8,426 nucleotides of DNA from Cellvibrionales bacterium (lineage in GTDB: Bacteria; Pseudomonadota; Gammaproteobacteria; Pseudomonadales; UBA7434). Location: NCBI GenBank assembly GCA_018668095.1, contig JABIQF010000273.1:1-8426 (forward strand), read 5' to 3'. Under the pieces are notes generated by a model. That model had not been told where the DNA came from, made no database searches, and was given only the letters and a program-made list of their open reading frames with translations. The translations under genes were made by a program, and so were the position numbers. Positions 1 to 7,780 of this stretch are shown in pieces; the first letter of the stretch is position 1; every line of letters begins with the position of its first letter.

Positions 1-24
1 TCAATAAAGTGTATCATTCGATTA

Positions 25-675
25 ATGAATAATTTTAATGACAAACCAAACCATACCACAGCCAAGTATCAGGCTCTATTGGAGCGCCTGCCTCAACTAG
101 CAATGGCTTCATTCATTGCTGGGCTACTCTTTATTTTTAGCCAGACTGAGCTGCTCGCGTCTTGGCGCTTTGAACGCCTTCTTTTCGACCAACAGCCATT
201 ACTGGCTTTGAGCCATGCCCTTGTTCATCTTAATGCCCAACATTTAATGCTCAACATCGCTGCTTTAGTCTTTATTTATCTTATATTCCCTGCGGCGTTT
301 AAATCACTCTCATGGATAGTCGCACTTGCTGTTTCAGCGATTGCCTCTGCTTATGGCATTTTCTATTACAGCCCAAATACTGAGTGGTTAGTGGGTTTAT
401 CGGGTGCATTACACGGCTTATTTGTTTATGCCGCGCTTCGCTCGAGAGCGAGTATTGCTTGGCTAGTCGCCATCATCATTAAGCTGATAATAGAACAGAT
501 GCCAGACTTAATGCCAACCAACAATCTTACGCAAATGACAGAGCAATTTATTAACAACCCCGTTATTGTTGATGCCCACCTATGGGGAGCCGCTGGTGGT
601 TTATTGTTTTTCTTTGTAGCAAGATTTATTGCTACGCTATTTTTAATTATCGAAATCAATAGAGATGAAAAATAA
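25..675 (+). CDS. rrtA: Rhombosortase (rhomboid-family intramembrane serine protease)
   Basis: This is a small polytopic inner-membrane protease of the rhomboid superfamily. Rhombosortases cleave proteins bearing a C-terminal GlyGly-CTERM signal so that they can be released or anchored at the surface. What is visible: several hydrophobic segments (about residues 26-45, 74-92, 96-115, 123-139, 145-156 and 186-210), a histidine-rich stretch with H64, H68 and the rhomboid HxxxN motif at H73-N77, the nucleophile motif GLSGALHG at 124-131 (Ser126), and the second catalytic residue His185 in DAHLWGAAGG. The order and spacing match the short rhombosortase type rather than the larger GlpG type. The length of 216 residues is about normal. 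The ATG at 25 has no clear Shine-Dalgarno sequence and the frame stays open to base 1, so the true start could lie upstream; M27 (base 103) is a less likely internal start. The receptor gene follows after 62 bases. No GlyGly-CTERM substrate is encoded in the window. The family call is firm; the start is not. Confidence 0.86.
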   Translation: MNNFNDKPNHTTAKYQALLERLPQLAMASFIAGLLFIFSQTELLASWRFERLLFDQQPLLALSHALVHLNAQHLMLNIAALVFIYLIFPAAFKSLSWIVALAVSAIASAYGIFYYSPNTEWLVGLSGALHGLFVYAALRSRASIAWLVAIIIKLIIEQMPDLMPTNNLTQMTEQFINNPVIVDAHLWGAAGGLLFFFVARFIATLFLIIEINRDEK

Positions 676-700
676 TTCCTACCCCAAACGTCATCAATGC

Positions 701-710
701 TAAGGAAGTC
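701..710 (+). promoter_or_regulatory. Strong Shine-Dalgarno-like site ahead of the TonB receptor gene
   Basis: The bases TAAGGAAGTC match the extended anti-16S complement TAAGGAGGTG at 8 of 10 positions, by far the best ribosome-binding site in the window. It lies 29 bases upstream of the TTG at 738, too far to serve it well. It is only 5 bases (counted from AAGGAAG at 702-708) upstream of an in-frame ATT at 714. No ATG, GTG or TTG lies at the usual distance in any frame. The site therefore bears on where receptor translation really begins. Confidence 0.5.
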
Positions 711-737
711 ATTATTCGCACCCTTATTACCCAATCA

Positions 738-2798
738 TTGAGTACTAAGCTCTCCTTTCTCTTATTTCTCACTTTCTGCTTCATCCAGCCAGCATCAACG
801 CAAACGTTAGAAGAAGTTGTTATAAATGCGGCACGTATTCCCCTCTCTTTGAGTCAGGCGCCCTTCGCAGTCGATAAGCTAGAGCGTGAGCAGATTATTC
901 GTGCTCAAACGCAGCTTGGCTTGGATGAATCCTTAGTAGGCATTCCCGGTTTAGTATTACAAAACCGTTTTAACTTCGCGCAAGATTTACGGATATCAAT
1001 AAGAGGCTTTGGTGCGCGTGCTAATTTTGGTATTCGCGGCGTCAAAATATTAGTCGATGGTATTCCTGAAACCCTCGCTGATGGCCAAGGTGGCATCGAT
1101 AGCATTGATCTTACCTCCATTGGCAGTATTGAAGTACTGCGCGGCCCCTCATCATCACTTTATGGCAATGCCTCTGGTGGCGTTATTCGTATCGAATCAG
1201 ACTTTGATCGCTCTGACACGGGTATTGAGGCGCGGCTGGCTATTGGCGGCAATGGTTATAGAAAAAATCAAGTTCATATCAATGGTAAAAGTGATAACCA
1301 GCAGCTGAGTTATATTGCCAGTATAAGTCGCCTAGATATCGCGGGTTACCGAAACCACAGTGAACATAAAAACACTTTATTTAACGCGCGAATGCGTTAT
1401 ACCTTTAAAGATGATGGCACGCTTAAAATAGCGGTTAATCACACAGATCAGCCACAAGCGAATGATCCAGGCGGCGTCAGCTTAGCAACGTTATTAGAGG
1501 ATAGAACCGCAGCAAGGGACAGGAATGTGGCACTCAATGCCGGCGAGGCCTTGGAGCAAACCCGTATCGGTATAATCTATCAGCGCGACCTTGGAAAAAA
1601 GGGTAAATTAAGTATTCGAAATTATCATATATGGCGAGATTTTGAAGGACGAATACCTATTACCAATAATGGCGTTATTGATATAGCGCGCTATTATAGC
1701 GGTGGCGGCCTTATGTATCAGCATCAAAACATCTTATGGTCTAAAGAGAGTACCAGCATTTTCGGTATGGATTATGACTATCAAGATGATAGCCGTGAGC
1801 GCTTTGAAAATCTTAACGGTATAAGCGGTAATCGAGTATTAGACCAACGAGAAAAGGTCACGAGCGCAGCCGTTTACTTACAAAATCAACTTCAACTCAG
1901 CGATCGCTGGTTATTGAACAGCGGCATACGCTATGACGAAATTAGCTTTACGGTTGATGATTATCAAGCAACGAATTCAGGTAAAAGAAGCTTAAATCAA
2001 TTAAGTCCAATGATAGCGACTAGCTACGCCCTCAATCATCAAACGTCCATTTATGCCAATATTTCGACATCATTTGAAACCCCCACCACGACAGAATTAG
2101 CCTTAGTAGAAAGCACAGGCTTAAACACACAGCTAGATGCCCAAGAAGCCGTGAGTTATGAGCTGGGAATAAAAGGAAATTTTGAAAGTGGTTTAATCAG
2201 CGCAGGCAGAAAAAATCAACAGCATCAATATACGCTTTCAGTATTTAGCATTGATGTTGAGCAAGAGATTATTGCACTTGAAGATAACCTTGGGCGAGAT
2301 GTTTTTATTAATGCTGGAGAATCCTCACGACAAGGCATTGAGCTATCGATTAAGAGTCGTTTAAGCGACACCATTAGCAGCTCACTCGCCTACACCTATT
2401 CTGACTTTAGCTATAAAACCTTTATTGATAAAAACAACAATAACTTTTCTGGTAATAGGCTGCCTGGATTGCCCCAAAATACATTACATGTGGCTTTTAA
2501 TTATCAGCATCCTTCTGGATTATTCGCAACACTAGAAACGCTTTATTTAGGGCCATTCGAGCTGAATAACGGCAATACGGTCAGTATGGATTCATCTTTA
2601 GTCACAGACTTCCGAGGTGGCTATAACTTTGCTGTCGATAGCTTAAGCATTGAGCCTTTTATCGGTATTAGTAACCTATTTAATGAAGTCTATTCTGCGA
2701 ATGCCCGAATCAACGCCTTTGGCGGCCGATTCTATGAATCAGGTCCAGATCGTAATCTATACGCAGGCGTATCAATACGGCATAATTTCAACCATTGA
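738..2798 (+). CDS. TonB-dependent outer-membrane receptor, PqqU/YncD-like plug
   Basis: This is a TonB-gated outer-membrane transporter that imports a scarce substrate using energy from TonB-ExbB-ExbD. In order: a signal peptide (about residues 1-21, K4 then a hydrophobic core, cleavage near PAST), a TonB-box-like TLEEVVINA at 23-31, a plug domain at about 40-155 with RISIRGFGARANFGIRG at 85-101, VDGIP at 106-110, and EVLRGPSSSLYGNASGG at 132-148, then a 22-strand-type barrel to the end. The plug wording (RGFGAR, DGIPETLADGQG, YGNASGG) recalls E. coli YncD, now PqqU, which takes up pyrroloquinoline quinone; similarity does not prove the same substrate. The C-terminus ends in Phe-Asn-His, so the usual terminal aromatic is two residues from the end. 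The length of 686 is typical. The start is uncertain: the frame has no ATG near the N-terminus, TTG 738 lacks a Shine-Dalgarno sequence, and an ATT at 714 is better placed and would add eight residues. mfd follows after 31 bases. Confidence 0.93.
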   Translation: MSTKLSFLLFLTFCFIQPASTQTLEEVVINAARIPLSLSQAPFAVDKLEREQIIRAQTQLGLDESLVGIPGLVLQNRFNFAQDLRISIRGFGARANFGIRGVKILVDGIPETLADGQGGIDSIDLTSIGSIEVLRGPSSSLYGNASGGVIRIESDFDRSDTGIEARLAIGGNGYRKNQVHINGKSDNQQLSYIASISRLDIAGYRNHSEHKNTLFNARMRYTFKDDGTLKIAVNHTDQPQANDPGGVSLATLLEDRTAARDRNVALNAGEALEQTRIGIIYQRDLGKKGKLSIRNYHIWRDFEGRIPITNNGVIDIARYYSGGGLMYQHQNILWSKESTSIFGMDYDYQDDSRERFENLNGISGNRVLDQREKVTSAAVYLQNQLQLSDRWLLNSGIRYDEISFTVDDYQATNSGKRSLNQLSPMIATSYALNHQTSIYANISTSFETPTTTELALVESTGLNTQLDAQEAVSYELGIKGNFESGLISAGRKNQQHQYTLSVFSIDVEQEIIALEDNLGRDVFINAGESSRQGIELSIKSRLSDTISSSLAYTYSDFSYKTFIDKNNNNFSGNRLPGLPQNTLHVAFNYQHPSGLFATLETLYLGPFELNNGNTVSMDSSLVTDFRGGYNFAVDSLSIEPFIGISNLFNEVYSANARINAFGGRFYESGPDRNLYAGVSIRHNFNH

Positions 2799-2829
2799 TA
2801 ACCGCTACATAAGAAACGTTTAAATAACC

Positions 2830-5800
2830 ATGTCTTTGGAATTACTCCCCGCCTCTGTCACGCCACCTGCCGGCCAAATCCATGCATGGCATTCATTGCC
2901 AGGTGCATCTGCTGCCGTCGCACTACTGGCTAGCCTAGAGCAAGAAAAGCGCTTCGCCTTAGTCATTACTAAAGACGCTTACGATAGCCAAGAATGGTAT
3001 GAGGCACTGCAATTTTTTGCTGGGGATAATGACGATTTTAGTCTGCGTGTGTTTCCAGATCGCGAAGTACTCCCTTACGACTATTTTTCACCGCATCCAG
3101 ATATTATTTCTGACCGTCTAAAGACACTCTATCATCTACAAAATGAAAGCTATGGCGTTTGCCTTGTTACAGCATCAACACTGCTAGCAAGAGTCTGTCC
3201 GCGTAGCTATGTGAACCGCGATAGTCTAGTGATAGAAATAGATCAAAAAATCGATGCTAGGCAAATTAAGATCCAACTAGATAACGCAGGTTATCAACAC
3301 AGAGACTCTGTTTTTGAACACGGTGAATATGCAGTTCGTGGTTCATTACTTGATATATTCCCCATGGGCAGTGAGCTGCCTTATCGAATCGAATTATTTG
3401 ATGACGAAGTGAGTAGCTTACGCACCTTTGATGCTGACACCCAGCGTTCGCTGGATAAAATAACACGCATAGAAATTTTACCAGCTGCTGAGGTTTGCTT
3501 AGACAAAGAAGCCATTAATCATTTTCGCGACCAATGGCATGAAGAATTTAAGCATAATCCATTAGTTTGCCCCATCTACGAAGATGTATTAGCAGGCATT
3601 CCCTATGCCGGTATTGAAAGTTATTTACCGATGTTTTTTAGCAGCACAGATACACTGTTAGATTACCTGCCCGATAATAGCCTGTTATTTAGCTATCCAG
3701 AATTTGAAAAGACCGCTAATGATTTTTTAAATAACGTCAATGATCGCTATGAACAACAAGCCATTGATCCTACGCGACCCCTTCTTTCACCTGCCAGTCT
3801 CTATTTAAGAGTTGATGAGTGTTTTTCAAAAATGGCTTCATTTGCACGCGTAACAACCACCGCAAATGTACTCGATAAAAAACAAAATACCGCTAAAGGT
3901 TTATTTAGCTGTGGCGCTGCGACTAATCCACAGCTACTGATTGATGATCATGCAGAAAATGCCTTAACACGCTTACAGGCATTTTTAACCAGCTCACCCA
4001 AACACAGTGCTGATACCCGACACGTTTTATTTTGTGTTGAATCATTAGGCCGCAGAGAGATTTTTTCTGACAAACTCAAAGCCATTGGCATTAACGCATT
4101 GAGCTGTGACACATGGCATGAGTTTAAAACAGCTATCGAACAAAGTGACGGCACACCGCAAACAGGTATAGCGGTTGCAGCGTTTAATCGCGGCGCAAGC
4201 TTTCCAGACAGCGGCATAAGCGTTATTGCTGAACCAGAACTTTTTGGTGTCACCATAAAGCCGAAAGTTCGCAGCAATAAAGAACGTAATATGCTGGCTG
4301 ACGCAGCCATCCATAATTTAATTGAGCTTAACGTTGGCTCACCTATTGTTCACTTAGACCATGGTGTGGGACGTTACCTTGGCTTAGAGCATATGCCAAT
4401 TGATGGTGGCGGTGGAAAAATTATAGATGCTGAGTTCCTAACGCTTGAATATGCGGGTGGCGATCGCCTCTATGTGCCGGTCACCTCACTGCATATGATT
4501 AGCCGCTATATGGGTGGCGATGAATCAACCGCACCACTGAACAAACTCGGCAGTGAAAACTGGGGTAATGCAAAACGAAAGGCCATAGCAAATATCCATG
4601 ATGTCGCTGCTGAATTACTGGATATTTATGCTCGAAGAAAGTCTATGGAAGGCTTTCCTTTTGCGCTTACCGACAAAGATTACGATCAGTTTTGCGATAA
4701 GTTTCCCTTTGAAGAAACGATTGATCAGAAAACAGCGATTGAAGCGGTTATTCTCGACATGCAAAAAGATACCGCGATGGATCGTTTAGTCTGCGGTGAT
4801 GTTGGTTTTGGTAAAACAGAAGTTGCAATGCGCGCAGCCTTTCTTGCCGCCAGTAATAGCAAGCAAGTTATGGTGTTAGTGCCAACCACCCTGCTTGCAC
4901 AACAGCATTATCAAAACTTCCAAGATCGCTTTGCTGATTTACCCATTGCGATTGATACGCTCTCTCGATTTAAAACCAGCAAAGAACAAACAAAGGTCAT
5001 GGCCTCTTTTAAAAGTGGCGCAACCGACATTCTTATTGGGACGCATAAACTCATCCAAAAAGATATGGAAGCGAAAGACCTTGGTCTGGTCATTGTCGAT
5101 GAAGAGCATCGCTTTGGTGTTCGCCAAAAAGAACAGCTAAAAAATCTTTGCGCCAATGTTGATCTTTTAACGATGACGGCAACGCCTATTCCTAGAACCT
5201 TAAATATGGCAATGGCAGGCCTGCGTGACCTCTCTATTATTGCAACGCCACCGGCCAAAAGACTCTCAGTTAAAACCTTTGTTCATGAAAAGCAAAATGG
5301 GCTGCTTAAAGAAGCACTATTACGAGAGCTTCTTCGTGGCGGACAAGTATTTTATCTTCACAATGATGTTAGTAGCATTGAACGTGCTGCACAGGAATTG
5401 CGTGACCTCCTGCCCGACGCAAGAGTTGTCGTTGGGCATGGTCAGATGCCAGAGCGTCAGCTTGAGCAAGTGATGTCAGATTTTTACCACCGTCGCTTTA
5501 ATATATTAGTTTGCTCAACGATTATCGAAACCGGTATCGATATACCGAACGCCAACACAATTATTATTGAACGTGCCGATAAATTTGGCCTAGCACAACT
5601 GCATCAATTGCGAGGTCGTGTTGGCCGCTCTCATCATCAGGCCTATGCCTACCTATTTGTACCAAGCCGCAAGCACTTATCACGAGATGCTGCCAAAAGA
5701 TTAGAGGCCATTGAAGAAGCGCAAGATCTGGGTGCGGGTTTTATGCTGGCTACACATGATTTAGAAATTCGTGGCGCAGGCCAGTTATTAGGTGACGAAC

Positions 5801-6372
5801 AAAGCGGACAAATGCAGTCCGTTGGTTACACCTTGTATCTCGATATGCTTGAGCGAGCTGTAACGGCGCTTAAAAATGGCGAATCGATAGATTTAGCCGC
5901 GCCGCTGAATATGTTGGGCGAAATCAACCTCCATTTGCCGGCCTTGATTCCAGATGATTACTTACCAGACGTGCATAACCGCCTTATTTTATATAAACGG
6001 ATTACAAGCGCCGATAGCCGCGAAAAGCTTCGTGACCTTCAAGTAGAAATGATTGATCGCTTTGGGCTATTAACGGATGAAATTAAAAACTTATTTATCA
6101 TTATGGAAATCAAATTACGCTGCCTCAGTTTTGGCATAGCCAAAATTGATGCCAGTGAAAACGGTGGTTATATAGATTTCACCAGTAATACGGCTGTGAA
6201 TCCTATGACCATTGTGGGTTTAGTACAAAATGATTATGAAACATTCAAGCTCTCTGGCGCTACCCGCTTGACGTTTAGCCAGTTTCTGCCAGAATCTCAA
6301 CAACGAATCCAATGGATCTCAGAACTTGTTGATCAGCTAGGGAATACCAACGCCGATAATGCCAACACTTAA
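2830..6372 (+). CDS. mfd: Transcription-repair coupling factor Mfd
   Basis: Mfd is a cytoplasmic DNA translocase. It binds RNA polymerase stalled at DNA lesions, pushes it off, and recruits UvrA to start nucleotide excision repair of the transcribed strand. Domains seen in order: an N-terminal UvrB-like module (residues about 10-220, with RVFPDREVLPYDYFSPHPD at 73-91 and HGEYAVRGSLLDIFP at 164-178), lacking a functional Walker A as expected for the family; a CarD-like RNA polymerase interaction domain (about 500-565, GSPIVHLDHGVGRY); a RecG-like SF2 motor with FPFEET at 625-630, Walker A GDVGFGKT at 656-663 (Lys662), the DEEH box at 757-760, TATPIPRT from 783, STIIETGIDIP at 896-906 and QLRGRVGR at 926-933; and a C-terminal TRCF domain (about 1035-1140). 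The length of 1180 is slightly above E. coli (1148). All key motor residues are present, so it should be active. The Shine-Dalgarno sequence is weak. The end overlaps csiV. Confidence 0.99.
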   Translation: MSLELLPASVTPPAGQIHAWHSLPGASAAVALLASLEQEKRFALVITKDAYDSQEWYEALQFFAGDNDDFSLRVFPDREVLPYDYFSPHPDIISDRLKTLYHLQNESYGVCLVTASTLLARVCPRSYVNRDSLVIEIDQKIDARQIKIQLDNAGYQHRDSVFEHGEYAVRGSLLDIFPMGSELPYRIELFDDEVSSLRTFDADTQRSLDKITRIEILPAAEVCLDKEAINHFRDQWHEEFKHNPLVCPIYEDVLAGIPYAGIESYLPMFFSSTDTLLDYLPDNSLLFSYPEFEKTANDFLNNVNDRYEQQAIDPTRPLLSPASLYLRVDECFSKMASFARVTTTANVLDKKQNTAKGLFSCGAATNPQLLIDDHAENALTRLQAFLTSSPKHSADTRHVLFCVESLGRREIFSDKLKAIGINALSCDTWHEFKTAIEQSDGTPQTGIAVAAFNRGASFPDSGISVIAEPELFGVTIKPKVRSNKERNMLADAAIHNLIELNVGSPIVHLDHGVGRYLGLEHMPIDGGGGKIIDAEFLTLEYAGGDRLYVPVTSLHMISRYMGGDESTAPLNKLGSENWGNAKRKAIANIHDVAAELLDIYARRKSMEGFPFALTDKDYDQFCDKFPFEETIDQKTAIEAVILDMQKDTAMDRLVCGDVGFGKTEVAMRAAFLAASNSKQVMVLVPTTLLAQQHYQNFQDRFADLPIAIDTLSRFKTSKEQTKVMASFKSGATDILIGTHKLIQKDMEAKDLGLVIVDEEHRFGVRQKEQLKNLCANVDLLTMTATPIPRTLNMAMAGLRDLSIIATPPAKRLSVKTFVHEKQNGLLKEALLRELLRGGQVFYLHNDVSSIERAAQELRDLLPDARVVVGHGQMPERQLEQVMSDFYHRRFNILVCSTIIETGIDIPNANTIIIERADKFGLAQLHQLRGRVGRSHHQAYAYLFVPSRKHLSRDAAKRLEAIEEAQDLGAGFMLATHDLEIRGAGQLLGDEQSGQMQSVGYTLYLDMLERAVTALKNGESIDLAAPLNMLGEINLHLPALIPDDYLPDVHNRLILYKRITSADSREKLRDLQVEMIDRFGLLTDEIKNLFIIMEIKLRCLSFGIAKIDASENGGYIDFTSNTAVNPMTIVGLVQNDYETFKLSGATRLTFSQFLPESQQRIQWISELVDQLGNTNADNANT

Positions 6373-7588
6373 ATTACCAAGCGTCATTAACCTATCAAAA
6401 CTGCTTATCTGCGGTTTTAGTGCCTGCTATGCAAGTACTGCAGTTACAGAATCCCAAAAAGAGCGTCTACCTGAATTTGAAGATGTCTATCGTATTGAAT
6501 TAATCATCTTTACCAATCGAAATAATTTAGATGCTTTTAGTGATAATAATGACAGTGCAATTGCTGAGGATTGGAGTGACAATCCAAAATTAAGCTACCC
6601 TGATAATCTTGTTTTTTTACACCCTGCTCGTCCAGAATCAGTTGATCCAGAACTGAATCATAAAAAGCCACTTGAGAGTATTGTCGAGATCAAGCCTCCT
6701 CACAGAGATGAACTGATTGAAACAATACCAGAGTCGGAAATAATTTTAGTCCAAGAAGATACGCGATCAGCCGTAGAAAAAGCCTTAGCATCGTTGCCAC
6801 TCTTAGAGTATTTAAATTCAGAAACCCATTTGCTAAAAGACATGGCAAAATCTATTGGGCGCCGCTCTAACCACCAAGTATTATTTCATCAAGCTTGGCA
6901 CCAAGAACTGGGTGCTGCAGAAACTGCGCCTTCGATTCCTATTTCAGGTGGAGAACTTTTCGATAATCATCGTGAGTTAGAAGGCTCGATAAAACTCAAC
7001 AAAGATCGTTATTTGCATATCACCAGTGACCTATGGTTTACGCAATATGTTTTACGTAATAACGCGCAATGGGCGCTGCTTACTCAAGAGCCTACTGAAA
7101 ATAGTTTATTAACCGCGAGTATTATTGATATAAATCCGGTTCCTGATTTCCCCTTAGATCTTGTACGTATAGCTGAAGATGCTGCTCTTAGAGAGGCGGC
7201 ATTGGCGCAAATGATTGAGGATGAAGCTCTTTATGAGTTTACGCTTGAGCAAAACGGCGAATCTTTAGGTGGTCTTCAAACACCTACAGAAGTGGCTAGT
7301 GATGTGGTCAATGTAACTGAAGCGTCAGTTGATTCAGAAGTCGACAGTGGTTTTCTTGAAATTGGCTCTCTTGAAAGTAGCTCTCTTGAAAGTGGCTCTC
7401 TTGAAAGTCATATAGAGGCATTGGTTGATGAGGCAACGGAGTTAAGCGTTGATCTTTTTGAGGCGAGTAAGACTTATGTGCTAAAAGAGCATAGAAAGAT
7501 GAAACGGGCTGAGGTGCATTTTCTGGATCATCCTATGATGGGATTGATTATTCAGATTACTAAGTATGAAGTACCTGAGGATGATTAG
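6359..7588 (+). CDS. csiV: CsiV-family periplasmic peptidoglycan-binding protein with acidic insertion
   Basis: I assign this to the CsiV family (formerly DUF2803). In Vibrio cholerae, CsiV binds peptidoglycan and works with LpoA to activate the synthase PBP1A. Evidence: a signal-peptide-like N-terminus (about residues 1-27, K5, K14, then a hydrophobic stretch ending near YAS), the family's opening strand YRIELIIF at 44-51 followed by a W-x-(D/N)-P-x-L-x-YP pattern near 72-81, IGRRSNHQVLFHQAWHQ at 166-182, GSIKLNKDRYLHITSDLWF at 209-227, and the closing RKMKRAEVHFLDHPMMGLI at 379-397. Between about 231 and 370 lies an acidic low-complexity insertion, including four pentapeptide repeats at 331-350. 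At 409 residues it is clearly longer than the roughly 250-residue members I recall. The ATG lies inside the last codons of mfd (14-base overlap), with a weak AGGGA 15 bases upstream, which suggests translational coupling. The mfd-csiV order matches V. cholerae. FSAC at 20-23 is a poor lipobox, so a soluble periplasmic form is favoured. Confidence 0.85.
   Translation: MPTLKLPSVINLSKLLICGFSACYASTAVTESQKERLPEFEDVYRIELIIFTNRNNLDAFSDNNDSAIAEDWSDNPKLSYPDNLVFLHPARPESVDPELNHKKPLESIVEIKPPHRDELIETIPESEIILVQEDTRSAVEKALASLPLLEYLNSETHLLKDMAKSIGRRSNHQVLFHQAWHQELGAAETAPSIPISGGELFDNHRELEGSIKLNKDRYLHITSDLWFTQYVLRNNAQWALLTQEPTENSLLTASIIDINPVPDFPLDLVRIAEDAALREAALAQMIEDEALYEFTLEQNGESLGGLQTPTEVASDVVNVTEASVDSEVDSGFLEIGSLESSSLESGSLESHIEALVDEATELSVDLFEASKTYVLKEHRKMKRAEVHFLDHPMMGLIIQITKYEVPEDD
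7349..7408 (+). repeat. Four tandem 15-bp repeats inside csiV (pentapeptide GSLES)
   Basis: Four back-to-back 15-base units run at 7349, 7364, 7379 and 7394. Units 2 and 4 are identical (GGCTCTCTTGAAAGT), unit 3 differs by one base, and unit 1 is diverged at three positions. They are in frame and encode GFLEI, GSLES, SSLES and GSLES (residues 331-350). The near identity of the last three suggests recent expansion by slippage, so copy number may vary between strains without breaking the frame. Confidence 0.93.
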
Positions 7589-7651
7589 CTGGGTTTTTAA
7601 TATAGTCTTATGATGATGCTTTATTTTGGATTTTGTTTGTTAGCGTTTTAT

Positions 7652-7754
7652 GGTCAAGGTCAAGGTCGTCGGGGTTAGCCTTTGTGATAATTCGATATTC
7701 CCCTTTTTTTATTTGGTTTGGTTAGTTTTTTCATTAAGACCGTCGGGGGTGGCC
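7652..7754 (+). repeat. Tandem GGTCAA units and a spaced 19-bp imperfect direct repeat
   Basis: GGTCAA occurs twice in tandem at 7652-7663 and runs into GGTCG. From 7662 the bases AAGGTCGTCGGGGTTAGCC recur as AAGACCGTCGGGGGTGGCC at 7736-7754, with 15 of 19 positions identical and the core CGTCGGGG fully conserved. The copies are 74 bases apart, start to start. No function can be assigned; they may mark the left end of the repeat element that follows. Confidence 0.6.
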
Positions 7755-7758
7755 CGAC
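7742..7758 (+). other. GC-rich hairpin GTCGGG/CCCGAC
   Basis: The arms GTCGGG (7742-7747) and CCCGAC (7753-7758) pair perfectly around a 5-base loop. A run of seven or more T follows, but only after about ten other bases (7769 on), so it is not a textbook intrinsic terminator for csiV. It could still slow or end transcription, or be part of the repeat element. Confidence 0.5.
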
Positions 7759-7780
7759 AGCCAGTCACTTTTTTTCTACA

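Noticed and set aside
426..734. Minus-strand ORF of 102 codons opposite the rhombosortase
   Set aside because: It lies almost wholly antisense to a gene with clear catalytic motifs and shows no domain character of its own.
3948..4314. Two overlapping minus-strand ORFs opposite mfd
   Set aside because: Both are shadows of the mfd coding frame, in different frames over the same bases, with no protein-like features.
4911..5258. Minus-strand ORF opposite the Mfd motor domain
   Set aside because: The + strand encodes conserved helicase motifs here; the antisense frame is open by codon bias only.
6416..6427. Lipoprotein signal in CsiV (FSAC)
   Set aside because: The -3 position is Phe instead of the usual Leu-type residue, and a plausible signal peptidase I site follows at YAS.
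7671..7710. Intrinsic terminator for csiV (GGGG ... CCCC followed by seven T)
   Set aside because: The T run is good, but the stem is only four base pairs with a loop of about 25 bases and no inner pairing.
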